Source: Amphibalanus amphitrite (lineage: Eukaryota > Arthropoda > Thecostraca > Balanomorpha > Balanidae). From it: a stretch of DNA of 64,000 nt. The notes below the pieces were generated by a model. That model saw nothing but the letters and a program-made list of their open reading frames with translations. It was not told the origin of the DNA and ran no database searches. This document shows positions 9,783-21,133 of the stretch, in pieces. Each line of letters begins with the position of its first letter. Within the stretch, counting starts at the first letter, position 1. Location of the stretch: positions 992,001 through 1,056,000 of the forward strand of contig NW_024881599.1 in NCBI RefSeq assembly GCF_019059575.1, read 5' to 3'. Made by a program: the position numbers and the translations under genes.

Positions 9783-11968
9783 CCCCCCCCCCCCCAAGAA
9801 ATCGTTCGGGTCGAAGCTTTCGAATTCAGTCACGCACCGATGAAAAGGGTCAAGATCCACAACCCGACCGCGCCGCCAGTGTCTGATGACACGAAGCAGC
9901 TCATGGCTACTCGGCGGCGTGCGCTGCGTGACGGCGACACCGAGCTCTACCGCGAGGTGAATCGGCAAGTCAAGGCGTCAATCCGCCGTGACAGTCGAGA
10001 GCACATCAGCAACAAGATCAGGGAACAAGGCCCCCGCTCTACGTGGCGCAACTTACGGTCAGTGGTCGCTGGCAAGAAATCACAGGCAGTGCTCCCGTCT
10101 GTTGGGGCGGACGAGATGAACTCGTACTTTGTCCAGGTCGGGCCGCGGGTGGCGCGTGAGGTGCGGGAGCGAGACGGTGACCGCGTAGTACCGTGCCGGC
10201 TGCCGCGTGTGGGCTCGTGCGGGTTCGCGGTCCGGCCTGTGGACATCGATATGCTGCGCAGGGTGGTGTTCTCCATGCGAGGCACCTCTGCATGTGGACT
10301 CGACGGGGTGTCGATCAAGATAGTTAAGCTGTGTTTTGATGTGATTGGTCCGATCTTACAACATGTTATTAACAACTGTCTGACCCGAAACGACTTCCCT
10401 GGCTCTTGGAAGCATTCTGTGGTGCGACCCATTTTCAAGTCAGGTGACCCGACTTTGCCGGCCAATTATAGGCCGATATCGCTTGTGCCCGTCATCGCCA
10501 AGATCACTGAGCGGATCGTCCAGCGTCAGCTCCATTATTACCTCTCTAGCAACTTTCTTCTCTCGGACAGTCAACATGGATTTCGGCCCAACCATTCGAC
10601 TGCTTCCGCTCTTATTAACGTCTCCGATAGTATACTCTCAGCCATGGACAACAGCGAAATTTCTCTCCTGTGTCTCATTGACCTAAGTAAATGCTTTGAT
10701 ATCATCAACCATTCTAAATTACTTGACAAGCTCCAACTACTTGGGATTGACGCTGGGTGGTTCCGCTCATATCTTGAGGGCCACACACATAGTGTATGTA
10801 TCAGTGATGGTAGGGGTCACCGCGTACTCTCCAAGTCACTGCCAAACCATGTTGGTGTGTTCCAAGGCTCGGCCCTCGGGCCTTTGTTGTTCACTTGCTT
10901 TGCGAACGACATGAGCCTGCATGCCCTTGATGCGCGTATCGTTCAGTACGCTGACGATACGCAGGTGCTCGTCAGTGGACGTAGGACAGCGATGAGCGAC
11001 ACAGTGACTAGAATGGAGACGACCCTGGCAGCCCTCAGTGACTGGTTTGCGGCCAATGGGTTGAAAGTCAATGCCACCAAGACTGAATTGATTGCGTTTG
11101 GCAGCCGGCAGAGCATGCGTAACCTGCCTGACATAAATGTAAGATTTAGAGATGCCGTCTTGAAACCGTGTCAAAAGGTCAAGAATCTGGGCGTGACCTT
11201 CGATTCTTACCTCTCCTGGGATGACCATGTTGCTGCCATTGTGGGTAAATGTTTCGGAGCGCTGATAGGATTGAGCCAGGTGCGCCACTACATACCCGAG
11301 GATACGATTGTGACGCTTGTGACTGCCCTTGTTCTCTCACATGTGCGGTACTGCCTGCCCGTTTACGGGAACTGCTCGAAAGGGAACCTCGCACGACTTG
11401 ATAAGGTCATTAATTTTGCCGCAAGGGTTGTGTCTGGCCGTCGCAAGTATGAACACGTGGCTGATGTAAGGGACGCGCTGGGGTGGCTCTCGGCTGGTGA
11501 CCTATCGTCGTACGATACGCTGGTGCTACTGCACAAGGTTATCCGAACGGGCGAGCCAGCAGACATTGCCGCTATGTTTCGCCGAAATGAGGAGATGCGC
11601 GAGCGAGCGACTAGACGGGATAGCAGGCTGTGGCTACCTGGCATCCACACAGAGGCGGGGCGGCGAAGGTTCAGCTACCGTGCAGCCATGCAGTACAACG
11701 CTCTGCCCAGTGATTTTCCGGACATGTCAACAAACAAGTTCAAATCATCGCTCAAACGTCGCTTTCAACACTGATTTAGGCTTATGCATATTGGTTACAT
11801 GTATATCAGCTGTATATATTCATGCATAGCCATGCGTTTTGGTGAGTTTTGTGTGATATGTTGAGTGTGATGTCTTTTTGTTCCCTTCTCATATGACGCG
11901 GGAGCGTAATAGCCACAACTACCTGTGGATGCCCCCCAGATGTTAAATACAATACAATACAATACAAT
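9783..11968 (+). mobile_element. 5'-truncated LINE copy with (AATAC)n tail
   Basis: The element contains the RT frame at 9840-11774 and a ~170-bp 3' UTR, and ends in about four copies of AATAC (11946-11968), a short-repeat tail typical of CR1/L2-like non-LTR elements rather than poly(A). No convincing target duplication was found, so the left border at the C-run is approximate. Confidence 0.65.
9840..11774 (+). CDS. Non-LTR retrotransposon reverse transcriptase (5'-truncated ORF2)
   Basis: A 644-codon open frame encodes the endonuclease-RT linker, a full RT domain and the C-terminal thumb of a non-LTR (LINE) polymerase. Visible motifs in order are NYRPISLVPVIAKITERI, SQHGFRPNHST, LCLIDLSKCFDIINH, a fingers/palm motif FQGSALGP, and the catalytic YADD at about residue 370 (10947-10958). 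The C-terminal region follows without a recognisable RNase H. There is no apurinic endonuclease domain upstream, and the frame stays open 5' of the first ATG back to a C-run at 9783-9795, so the copy is 5'-truncated. It would reverse-transcribe its own RNA at a nicked target. The 3' tail lies at 11946-11968. A CR1/jockey-like clade is a guess from motif style. The RT motifs look intact, but the copy cannot act alone without its endonuclease. Confidence 0.85.
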   Translation: MKRVKIHNPTAPPVSDDTKQLMATRRRALRDGDTELYREVNRQVKASIRRDSREHISNKIREQGPRSTWRNLRSVVAGKKSQAVLPSVGADEMNSYFVQVGPRVAREVRERDGDRVVPCRLPRVGSCGFAVRPVDIDMLRRVVFSMRGTSACGLDGVSIKIVKLCFDVIGPILQHVINNCLTRNDFPGSWKHSVVRPIFKSGDPTLPANYRPISLVPVIAKITERIVQRQLHYYLSSNFLLSDSQHGFRPNHSTASALINVSDSILSAMDNSEISLLCLIDLSKCFDIINHSKLLDKLQLLGIDAGWFRSYLEGHTHSVCISDGRGHRVLSKSLPNHVGVFQGSALGPLLFTCFANDMSLHALDARIVQYADDTQVLVSGRRTAMSDTVTRMETTLAALSDWFAANGLKVNATKTELIAFGSRQSMRNLPDINVRFRDAVLKPCQKVKNLGVTFDSYLSWDDHVAAIVGKCFGALIGLSQVRHYIPEDTIVTLVTALVLSHVRYCLPVYGNCSKGNLARLDKVINFAARVVSGRRKYEHVADVRDALGWLSAGDLSSYDTLVLLHKVIRTGEPADIAAMFRRNEEMRERATRRDSRLWLPGIHTEAGRRRFSYRAAMQYNALPSDFPDMSTNKFKSSLKRRFQH

Positions 11969-12044
11969 TGTATCACAAAACTTCGTCAGCGTGTCGCAAT
12001 CGGGTTCGGGGGTATCGGTCGCAAAATTGAGGGCGTTTTGCGAC

Positions 12045-12640
12045 CGATTGGATTCCCCGTGATGAGGTATGTACATCGAAATAGGTACCTTTTTATGCAA
12101 AAGTATCAACTTTGAAATTTGATCTTTTTTACCAGACCTTGACCCAACCTCCACCAGAAAGTAACCTAAACCGTCCCTCATGGTCGTATAACCAAAACCA
12201 TTGAGTTGGAAATGAAAAATTGGTCACAAAAGATGCATCACACGGCCCTAATAAAGTTGGGCTCATGTGTTGACTCTTGGTGACCTGACCTGGTATTTTT
12301 AGTGACCTCCAATAGCAACATACATCTCCTCCTTTATGTACTCCTCCTCCTGTATGTACTAGGCAACCGACGCTTTATCGATGATTTTCGATAAAATGCC
12401 TTTTAATCAATGTTATAACGCATTTTCTAGAAGGCCCATGAATGGTGAAACATTTTAACTTTGACTTGACCTGTGACGACATCAGTGACCCTGAGGTCAA
12501 TGAAATCAATTTTCTCAAGGCAACAGGGCTATCGAACGCCTTTTGAATTATGCGAATTCGTCCAATAGTTTCGGAGATACGGGGGTGGGGGGCAAAAATA
12601 GCCCCCACCAGTGTGAGGCTTATGGTTATGTGATCCGAGG
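12045..12640 (+). mobile_element. Partial copy of the 46130-47321 TTAA-type element
   Basis: The sequence runs in parallel with about 46720-47285: TTTTATGCAAAA.TATCAAC, the phrase AAAGTTGGGCTCATGTG, and GTTTCGGAGATACGGGGG followed by a G-run/C-run hairpin. Neither end has an intact TTAA border, so this is a decayed or truncated relative. No coding sequence. Confidence 0.65.
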
Positions 12641-12715
12641 TCAACCTTTGACCTTGACCTTTCGAAGTCAACACATATACCTATGCTACGAGGCGATTAC
12701 GAGAGGACTACGGAT

Positions 12716-12977
12716 TAGTGATGCCAATTACGGAAAATCGGAATACCGATACCAAACCAAATACCAACCAAAACCACGGGAAAATACCGAAACCAAACCA
12801 ACTTGGGAAACTGAGGGAAATACCAACTTTTTACCGATTTCTTAGCCTCTTATACATTAGTGAGGGCTTATGATACCAACAAAATACCAAACACATTACG
12901 GTTGAAATACCAAATACCAAGTTGGTATCGGTTTGGTATCGGTATACCAAAAAGTTGGTATCCGATTGACATCTCTA
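12716..12977. mobile_element. hAT-like MITE, 262 bp
   Basis: It is flanked by an exact 8-bp duplication CTACGGAT (12708-12715 and 12978-12985). The ends TAGTGATGCCAAT and ATTGACATCTCTA are imperfect inverted repeats. The interior is filled with AAATACCAA/TTGGTATCGG words. An 8-bp target duplication and TAG-RGATG ends fit the hAT superfamily. Confidence 0.8.
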
Positions 12978-12985
12978 CTACGGAT

Positions 12986-13940
12986 GCTGCTAATTGCTGT
13001 TATGCAGTTTTTGCCTAGCTTTATTAGTTCAAAAGTGATACGTGAAAAACTATCTCTAGAGACGCTATTTTGACTGAAATGCAATCAATTATACCTCATA
13101 TTTTGTTGCTAATTCGTTGAGAAACACGGTCATGAAGGTTTCATGCCGCTATCTTTCATGATTCGCCAATATTGGCTAAGTAATTTGGATAATTGCAGCT
13201 TTCCCGAAATTTGACCTTTGACCTGCCATAACTGGGTCAAATATTGAATTAGGGTAAAAAAATATACCACCAATCGCGAGTAGGTACTCGTTGAGAGCAT
13301 TCGACTGCTCTTTGTTGCGAAGCGAGCTACGACGCTTAGTTTCGAGACGCCGAGGGAGGGGTATGAAAAATACCCTGCCAGGGCGAGGGTTTCGACATAA
13401 CAGTCGAACTGATATTTGGTCTCACGTCACGTAGAATCTATGTCTCCATTGAATTTGTAGGTATTGCTGGTTATTTTCATTATTTAGGTTCAGTACCGAC
13501 TGCCCAGGTCAGGTCAAATACCTAAATTGTCAAAATATACCTGTTCGCTGTTCGTAATACCACTCACACAAACTTGTGACTTCTTTCAAAGTTGTCAGTT
13601 TCTCACAAGCTCTTCCCGGCGTACTCCCGATCAAGAGTGAGAGGCGCGCGATAGCAGACGCCTGGCTGGGCGCCGCTCATGGATAGATCGTGGGATGAGT
13701 CTCCGACCCGTCTGGTCACGGCGAAACTTAGCAGGGAGGGTTCCGAGCACCTCGAAGGCAGCCGAACGCTAGCGGAGCGCCGTAACTAATGGGTGTGACA
13801 CTGTGTCAACAAACGTCGCTGAGTGACGAGCCGAGGGGACCGTCGAAACGCGCGGGCCATACAGCCAGAGACATCTCTCGGCGATTTTATGAACTAGCCG
13901 TGCAATGACTTTCAAATGAATAGAACTCCATAGTGATGCA
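12986..13940. other. Decayed TTAA-element fragment, then unassigned sequence
   Basis: The segment 13200-13395 resembles 41285-41495 (CCACCAATCGCGAG, GTTGAGAGCA and a terminal GGCGAGGG), but the terminal TTAA is gone (GAGGGTTTCG). From 13400 to 13940 there is no gene or repeat that I can assign. Confidence 0.5.
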
Positions 13941-13942
13941 TG

Positions 13943-15543
13943 CATAGGCGTCGCCAGAGATTTTCGGTTGGGGGGGGGGCAAAATAAACTTTTGTGTTAA
14001 AACTTGCCTTTCCCCAGTCTTTACTCACTCGTTTTACATATCATTCGACGCGCAATGGTGCGAGGAATCCGATGGTGACAAAGGTTTCCTTCTAGCTATG
14101 ACATGTAATTTTTTACAGAAAAATTCGAAATTTTGAAATTTCATGACAAAAACGACTGGTAGAATTATAGTATATAGTGGCTGCGATTGCCGACGCACTG
14201 CAGAGGGCCCCTGTGCAGACGCTCGACGCTCATGATCATTACCCAGAAAAAGGTGAAAAACGCTCCATTTAATCGGATCACCCTGCTAAAACCTCCATTC
14301 ACGCATGCATGGCGCATGCAGAGGTTTTACGTGAAATGCATCTTATCCCAGCCGCCGATCGTAGCTAAGTTGGGCATTCGGCGGAGAGTGAGTGTCGGAA
14401 GTGTGAATCGGAAGTAATTCATCTTTGCTCCAGTGAGAGGAAGTGTTTTGTTCACTCGAGTGTGAACAAAAGTTTCTCGTTTTCCGGGTGAAGGAAAGCG
14501 CTGCAAACGCGAACAAAACACTGTTTAACGGAACAAAAAGTTACGCACGGCATAGCGGCAAGGGATCCCTTAGAGATAGGTTTGGGACTTCCAGGCCATT
14601 TCAGGCCACTCAGGGTCAGTGCTGACTCTCAGAAGCATGCTTAGGATCCCGGAGATCGGCGTGGGTCACCTCAAATATTTACGTGTACGTGGTGCTTTAG
14701 GGCTTTCCGAGCCCAAGGTGGGGCCCTCAGAAGCCAGTGTGGGCGGCGGGCGCTGAGAGACTAGGCCCAGGGTGAGCCTGGAGCCCTCGGATAACAGTGT
14801 GAACCCTCGGGGTCTGTGTCGAATCCCAGTAAGGACCCTACGTAGGGACATAATAAACATGTGTTGCGGACCTCAGAGGGACACGTGAGCTGTGACCCCT
14901 CAGATGCCGGCTTGGGGTTAGCAAAGTCTGCCGCCTCAAAAGTTTGGCTGAACTATCAGAGGCCAGTTAAGGTTCTCAGAAATGTTCGAAGGCTCAGAGA
15001 TCCCTGTATGGGCTTGGGCCCTCAGAGAACATGGACACCAGTGGGACTTTCAGAGGCCGGTTTGGGCCCTCTGAAAGCTTCGTTAGGGCTCAGTGGAGCT
15101 CCTTAGGAGCCTTTGTTTAAAGCAAGCTCATGAGCCCTGCGACACTTGTACGGTACTTGAGCCTTTCGCAGACATTTGACGAGAGTTGAGAAAGGCCCCG
15201 AAGATTTCGTTTCACGCTTTGAACGAAAATTATGTCAGCACTCCAAAACTTATTAAAATCAGCTGTAAAATGTAATAAAGAACGAACTAGGAACATGGAA
15301 TGAATCACAGCATTGACATTTCCGAATCTGGACTCGGAGTCTTGAAGATTTTGGCGACTGCGAGTCAGACTCGTTTGAACTGCACGCTCCAACCGAGTAT
15401 GACCTCACAGGCATTCTCAGCAAGGTACCCCCATTTTTTCCCGACTCCAAAATCTCATCGGATCTGTATCGATCTCAGGGGGTGCCCGGTCCGAGGTTGG
15501 GGGGGCAAGCTGCCCCGCTTGCCCCCCCGTGGCGACGCTAATG
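13943..15543. other. Possible large element with GCGTCGCCA inverted ends; degenerate tandem repeat inside
   Basis: TAGGCGTCGCCA followed by a G-run at 13945-13980 faces an inverted copy with C-runs and GGCGACGCTA at 15500-15541. Within it, 14640-15110 holds degenerate copies of a ~30-bp unit resembling GGGCCCTCAGAGGCCAGTGTGG. A hairpin GGGGGGGCAAG...CTTGCCCCCCC sits at 15497-15527. The pairing of the ends is tentative, and no coding sequence is recognised. Confidence 0.35.
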
Positions 15544-16360
15544 GATGCATGCAATGATGATTCACTCTACAGGATTGTGTAGAGAATCGATGTCTTTATG
15601 ATTCCTAGCAGCCACATTTTTGAAATTGTTGTCATGGCTTTCATGCAATGCACTGCAAGATGAAAATTGTATCATGCAAAACATAGTACAAAATTTAAAA
15701 AAAGGCTTGCTAGGAAATGTTTTCCTTGACTTCGTCAGTCCAAAACTGCAAACAGCACAGTCGTAGGACAATCCGTTATTGAGTTCTATTCGTTTGAAAT
15801 TTTGATTTTGCAATATGTTTGTCTCAATTGCTCAGTATATGTGGATTGCAGAACAACGGTAACCACTCTGTGATGACGAGGTTAACGTCCTTCATAACAT
15901 ATCCAAAAACGAAGGCAATCGAAGCAACGATGCTCTAGATATTCACGAAAAACGTTTCTCATAGCGTTACGCGTGAAACGCACCCTTAAAGCGAAACATC
16001 AGTTATGCATCAAATCCAGCCTCACTTGGCAAAAAAAAAATTGTGCAGATATGTTAGCGCTTCTATTTATGGATCGAACGTTTCCATTTTTGGAACAAAT
16101 GAGTAGTCAAAATTGGAAACGTTTCCAATAATAGAAACGTCTCCATAAATGAATCGAAGATACAACAGTGCGCCCGACTGTTGTCACTCAAATATTTATG
16201 GCACTTGCCATTGACTCGTAATGTTAACTGTTTTTCCATCCCGGATAGAGGCTTTCATACGTCATGACACTAGGCCCCGCTCACGAAGTCGACGGTTACC
16301 TGTGCCCATCAGCGACCCTCCCTCCAGAGCCGACTGACTGCGCCCTAGGGCTGGAGGGAG
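15544..16360. other. No gene recognised
   Basis: Contains a palindromic stretch around 16077-16150 (GAAACGTTTCCA words in both orientations) and an inverted copy of the 6300 phrase near 15968-15988. The 90 bases before 16360 may be the 3' end of a non-LTR element whose tail follows. Confidence 0.4.
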
Positions 16361-16362
16361 AC

Positions 16363-16363
16363 C

Positions 16364-16406
<43 letters not shown>

Positions 16407-16430
16407 GCAACAACAACAATAACAACAACC
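16363..16430. repeat. (CAA)n microsatellite, possible LINE tail
   Basis: More than twenty CAA units with two interruptions follow CTGGAGGGAGAC. The RNase H LINE at 47545-49022 ends in the same kind of tail after GAGCGGAGGGACTA, so this may be the tail of a related, strongly truncated copy. Confidence 0.75.
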
Positions 16431-16513
16431 TCTGGACAAACGACACTCCTCTCCTGCCATCTGTAATGGTCTATGACTCTATGAAGTTCGCTGATGCTTC
16501 ACATGGTATGACT

Positions 16514-16947
16514 CAGAGGTGGCAAAATGTGGACCCGATGACCCGGTACAAAGAACCAGTTCGGACCCATATGGGTCCAGACCGGTTCCTGGAAATTTGT
16601 CTGACGGGTCCAACCGGGTCCTACCATAAACCATGCACCTTGCACACTACACATGATTGCAAAGTATGAAGTGAATGGAAAAAATCGTTTGCTTATGTAT
16701 GTTTCTTTCCACACTGTAACTCATTGAGTATTTCCAATGGGAAAAGGCTGGTATCCATGATGCCACTAATGGTACCTACTGCCTACTATTTCCTACTACC
16801 TACAAATAGTTTGAATTAATTGGCTTTTGGGGAACGGGTCCAACTGGTTTCGATTCCAACTTAGACCGGGTCCGACTGGTTCCAGAAATGTCCAGTCGGG
16901 GCTGGTTGGAGTCTGGTTTCCAAAATTTTCACCTTTTGCCACCTCTA
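16514..16947. mobile_element. hAT-like MITE, 434 bp
   Basis: The terminal inverted repeats are CAGAGGTGGCAAAA and TTTTGCCACCTCTA. Near-identical 8-bp flanks, GTATGACT (16506-16513) and GTATGAAT (16948-16955), look like a target duplication with one substitution. The interior is rich in GGGTCC/GGACCC words. No coding sequence. Confidence 0.75.
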
Positions 16948-16955
16948 GTATGAAT

Positions 16956-17583
16956 TTAATGTAATACGGTCATGAGAAAGATAGCTAAGCAAATGTTAGA
17001 CTACAGATTTGAGACGATCAACCCCTCAACCTGCCACTCACACATGATCAGAACAAACAATTTCAAACGATTCCTAGCAGAGCACACTTATGAATAAAAT
17101 AATATAGAAAATGGCAAACTTAAAGGAACTATCCCACCTTTAACATGGGTTTTGAGTTGAGATAGCCAAGTTTGCGGCGAGGCTCAGAAACCACTGGCAC
17201 TATCTATCTAGGTTGCAACCAAGGCTATAGAACTCCAGGTAAGGACACCAGCCGTTTGACCTTGAACGCCGCCGGCCGGCCGATGACGTCATTGGAGGCA
17301 AGCCGGCTCGGCGGACACAGAAGGCGAATGCGTAACGGAGGGGCGTTGGAACGTTGCGGGAGCCGGGGAGATATTGTGGTTGCATACCACCATTGTTATG
17401 TTGATTGATCAACAGACTGCATTCTTTTAAACCTCGATGCATCCTAGGCGTGGATGGTGCGTACCTACATTCGTGGAACGATCACCCCGTCCGACGTCCG
17501 TGGTCGAAGCTGTCATAGTATTAAAGACACTAAGACGGGTGCAATAACGGCGATCCGATCCCGTCTCTGGCGAATCTAGAGGG
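16956..17583. other. No gene recognised
   Basis: The phrase AAGGAACTATCCCACC near 17125 is mirrored by GGTGGGATAGTCCCTTT at 19485-19501. CAAGGCTATAGAACTCCA occurs at 17218 and again at 19518. These may be pieces of one older, interrupted repeat. No CDS. Confidence 0.35.
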
Positions 17584-17591
17584 GTCGTAAG

Positions 17592-17886
17592 CAGGGCTGC
17601 GGAGTCGATGGATTTTCGGCGACTCCGACTCCGACTCCGACTCCGGCTTTCAAAAACCAGCTCCGACTCCGACTCCGACTCCGGGCAGAATTGTCGACTC
17701 CGACCGACTCCAACTCCCGACTCCGACTCCGCAGACCTAGCAGGGCTGCGGAGTCGACAGATTTTCGGTGACTCCGACTCCGACTCCGGCTCGGGTTTCT
17801 AAAATCGACTCCGACTCCGACTCCGACTCCGGTCACAACTGTCGACTCCGACCGACTCCGACTCCGACTCCGACTCCGCAGCCCTG
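17592..17886. mobile_element. hAT-like MITE head-to-tail dimer built of GACTCC repeats
   Basis: An exact 8-bp duplication GTCGTAAG flanks it (17584-17591 and 17887-17894). The ends are CAGGGCTGCGGAGTCG and the inverse CGACTCCGCAGCCCTG. A second internal CAGGGCTGCGGAGTCG at about 17751 and a partial right end just before it show two copies inserted in tandem within one target duplication. The body is mostly (GACTCC)n. Confidence 0.8.
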
Positions 17887-18445
17887 GTCGTAAGGACCCA
17901 GGCCGAATCTGACCGTCTATTTTTAGGGAAACGGGGTGGGTGAATTGACAACCGATGGCTTAAGAGATGATGAGAAGGGATCCCGTCGTCGATTGTTGTT
18001 TGACAGACAACACATGTTGTACCCACGGTGACTATAAATAGTTGTACCGGGCGTATGACCATCAGAGGTAATGCCTGAACGTAGGCAAGCATAATTATTC
18101 TGTCATGCTGTTTAGGAATATAAAATGGTAATGGAGATCATTGAGGATATGATCTCTACATTACGGGAATTCACTAATTACTACGGCCCATAGGGGCACC
18201 GCCGGAGCTGTTGTTTTGCCATCGGTCCCAGGCAACTCCAGGGAGCTGCAGTACCCGGCGGCCAAAGCGGCCACGTCGACTCGCAGGTCCTGTGGGATTC
18301 CGTGATGCTTTAGTGCTTCACCCACAGAAGCACGGGCATAGCAGTAGGATGTGGGGCTAGGTGTCTGTCCACCTCTTCATTGAAAGAACAACGTATACAG
18401 CGCCTGGTCCCGCCGAAGCTCGTTATCGACCGTGACTTATTCACA

Positions 18446-18680
18446 ACTGGCGGATCCAGGAAGCGGTCTTGGACACTGCTGGGACTTACCCCAAAAAGGT
18501 TTCTCGGAATTAATTTAAAAACTCGGATTTCGATTCCTTGCGCACTGCTGTGCAGTGTGATTAACCAACATTTCCTCAGAAGAGTTCTGAAGTTTTCTTT
18601 TATTCTCGAAAAGCGATTTCGGGCGCTGCCAATGTGGGGGAAGACATTTGCCCCAAATGCCTTCCCCTGGATCCGCCAGT
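18446..18680. mobile_element. MITE with ACTGGCGGATCCAGG inverted ends
   Basis: ACTGGCGGATCCAGG at 18446-18460 and its exact inverse at 18666-18680 enclose 235 bp. The target duplication is not clear. The 190-codon - strand frame (18310-18882) crosses this repeat and two diverged copies of a downstream ~130-bp repeat, so I do not call it a gene. Confidence 0.6.
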
Positions 18681-21133
18681 GGGTTGCCCCATTCCGAGCT
18701 TGACTAAAAACGTCTTCAAACCCCACCAGAAACCGATGGTAAGGTGAATTTAAATCCAATAACTCATCTCTGTCTGCCCGCCTAAATATACAACACATGG
18801 TACCCCTGTCTGACCAGAGCCGATCGTGATATTTTCGGCTTTCCCCATCCCAAGCTCGATTAGAAACGTTCTCCTTCCCCACCCGATTGCTGATGTCAAT
18901 TCAAATTCAATACCTCATCTCTGTCTGCCCGACCATAACTCATTCATTGCACACCGTTCAGCGCCCGGCCCCGCCAGAAGTATCCTAGCGCGCTGAGCAG
19001 TTGCCTCCAGCCGCGTCATCGCGAGGCCCCGCGCGGCCCATAAATTAATACATTGCGCGAATAGCCGTGTCGCCCCCCTGGTTGCAACCCCCGCGGCCTC
19101 TTGGTGTTGAAGAAATTCGTTCCCTTCATTTGAAAATGGGCCTTGTGCAAGGCCCTATCTTCAACATGGAGCGACCGTTAGTGTGACGTCACCTCGTTTA
19201 GTCATTCTGATTTAAATGGGTTTGTTCGTTGAAAAATCGCTTAAAACTTGGTCTGAACTTTGTTGTGGTGCCTACAGAGTAAAAAGAATCAGCTTTATGA
19301 CAGTAATGTGGCCTGGGGAAAGAGGTAATTTTGGGCTGTGACGTCACATATTTGAAAGTTTGTGTTTGGAATATGGGAAGCCTAAGATGTTTAATGAAAA
19401 ATAGATGCCAGAACCGTGTTCCTGGTCATCCAATCTATAAAGTCGGGCACAATTTAACTGGTTTTAACAACATTTTAGAAGGTGGGATAGTCCCTTTAAG
19501 CGTTTGTTACGAAACCCAAGGCTATAGAACTCCACGAAACCATGCATTAGGTGTTATTATTACGTCAACGTACAATAATTCAAGGAAATTCTGGAAAATC
19601 GCAGAAACCGATATCAAGGGAGTCTCGCAATCACGGGTCTGTAGATCACGCCCGTAATTTCCTGGACGATCACTGATAGTGTAGCTTAACCTAAACTGTA
19701 CTGACTGACGACTGCTCCTGAGTTTTCTTCGGTGGTGCCAACGCCTTCTTTCGACATTGCGACAGCTGAAAACCTACGTTCGCACATAGCAGCACCATGG
19801 CACAAGCATGCTTGTCGCACCTCATACTCAGGAGCGTGTACCACAGTACATGTGAGGGGCGTGTCCTTGGCTGATTGAGGAAGAACTCGTCGAAGCGCAT
19901 CCGACAGAGAGCCAAGAGGATCTGTCTTCGGTCGCAAGTGGGGCGACCGCCTATGCTCGTTATGGTCAGGTTACGCGAATAAAGCAACATTAGAAAAGTC
20001 ACTCTCAGTTCAGACTCAACGCATAGCCAGTCAGTGAGACACATTGCAGGAGCATATTTATCACTGAGGAATTAGCCTGCAAAACAGCTTATAGTATGTA
20101 GGTGCCCAATGGAAGAGTGATCGTCATGTCCCTGCCCTGAGCGGTGACGACATAATGGCTCGAGCCGCCCCGGAGCGGCGCTTGCCATTAGCGCCCGATA
20201 GACATGGCCTGCAATCAGCGACAACGGTACAGAACAGATGAAATCGGTGAGAGAAAGTAGACTCCACGACGGAAGTGGCTGACTTGCTTCGACTCTATTC
20301 TGAAATCGACTAATTTCTGCTGGTGGCCCGCGTACCTGAAATTTCCTGATCTATGAATATCCTGATCCATAATATATAATATGACCAGAATATGCTGATA
20401 TTTTGATATCAAATCTATATTTCCAGATCTGAGATATAGCTATACCTACACGGAATTCAGGGCCTGTGCAAAACTGCTTAGAATGAGTTTGATTCTGGGA
20501 AACCGCTTTCAAACCACTCATAGAATGTTAAAAAAACAAATAAAGATATTAGATCACGAGCCACGGTGGACGCAACAAACATGACGAAGACGTCGTTTAT
20601 CATTTTTGGGAAAGATGATAACAGACAAGAAATGGGGGAGAATCAGAAAAAATATATTGCTTATTGTTTGATTTGAGTAAAAAGTATAGTTTTCAAATAT
20701 CAGTTGACTGACAAGAGCGCTCAGTCAGCACTTGCACTGTCATTTGTCCGCGATAGTCTGGCTTCACGGAAAACGTTTGCCATATGAGTCAGGGGCCGAT
20801 TGAGGGGGTCATGACAGGGCTGTAGGTCGCCTTCTGCCGATGCACTTTATATCACTTTTTATAAATAAAAAAATAGGTCATAAAGAAAAATGCGGATGAG
20901 CTCTTACAAATTCCAAAGAAGAACGTTGGTTCCAATTCCATAGCAATGTCCCACATTTGACATAAAATCATTAAAGTCTTCTCCCATGAATATATTAGTG
21001 GAAAAAGGGCAAAATGTCGAGGCCAGAAAATATGTAGATCAGGCTAGTGTCTACATAGAGGCTACCGACGTAACTACAGATGCCGCTTTTAAAAGCGTGA
21101 CAGGGTCTTCTGAATTATAGTGATTCCTCTGTG
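18681..21133. other. No gene recognised
   Basis: Two diverged direct copies of a ~130-bp unit lie at about 18690-18955 (shared phrase TCATCTCTGTCTGCCCG). The rest, including 19500-21100, holds only short frames without a recognisable product. Confidence 0.4.

Noticed and set aside
18310..18882. 190-codon minus-strand frame
   Set aside because: It spans an inverted-repeat MITE and two diverged direct repeats, has no recognisable domain and no splice or promoter context.
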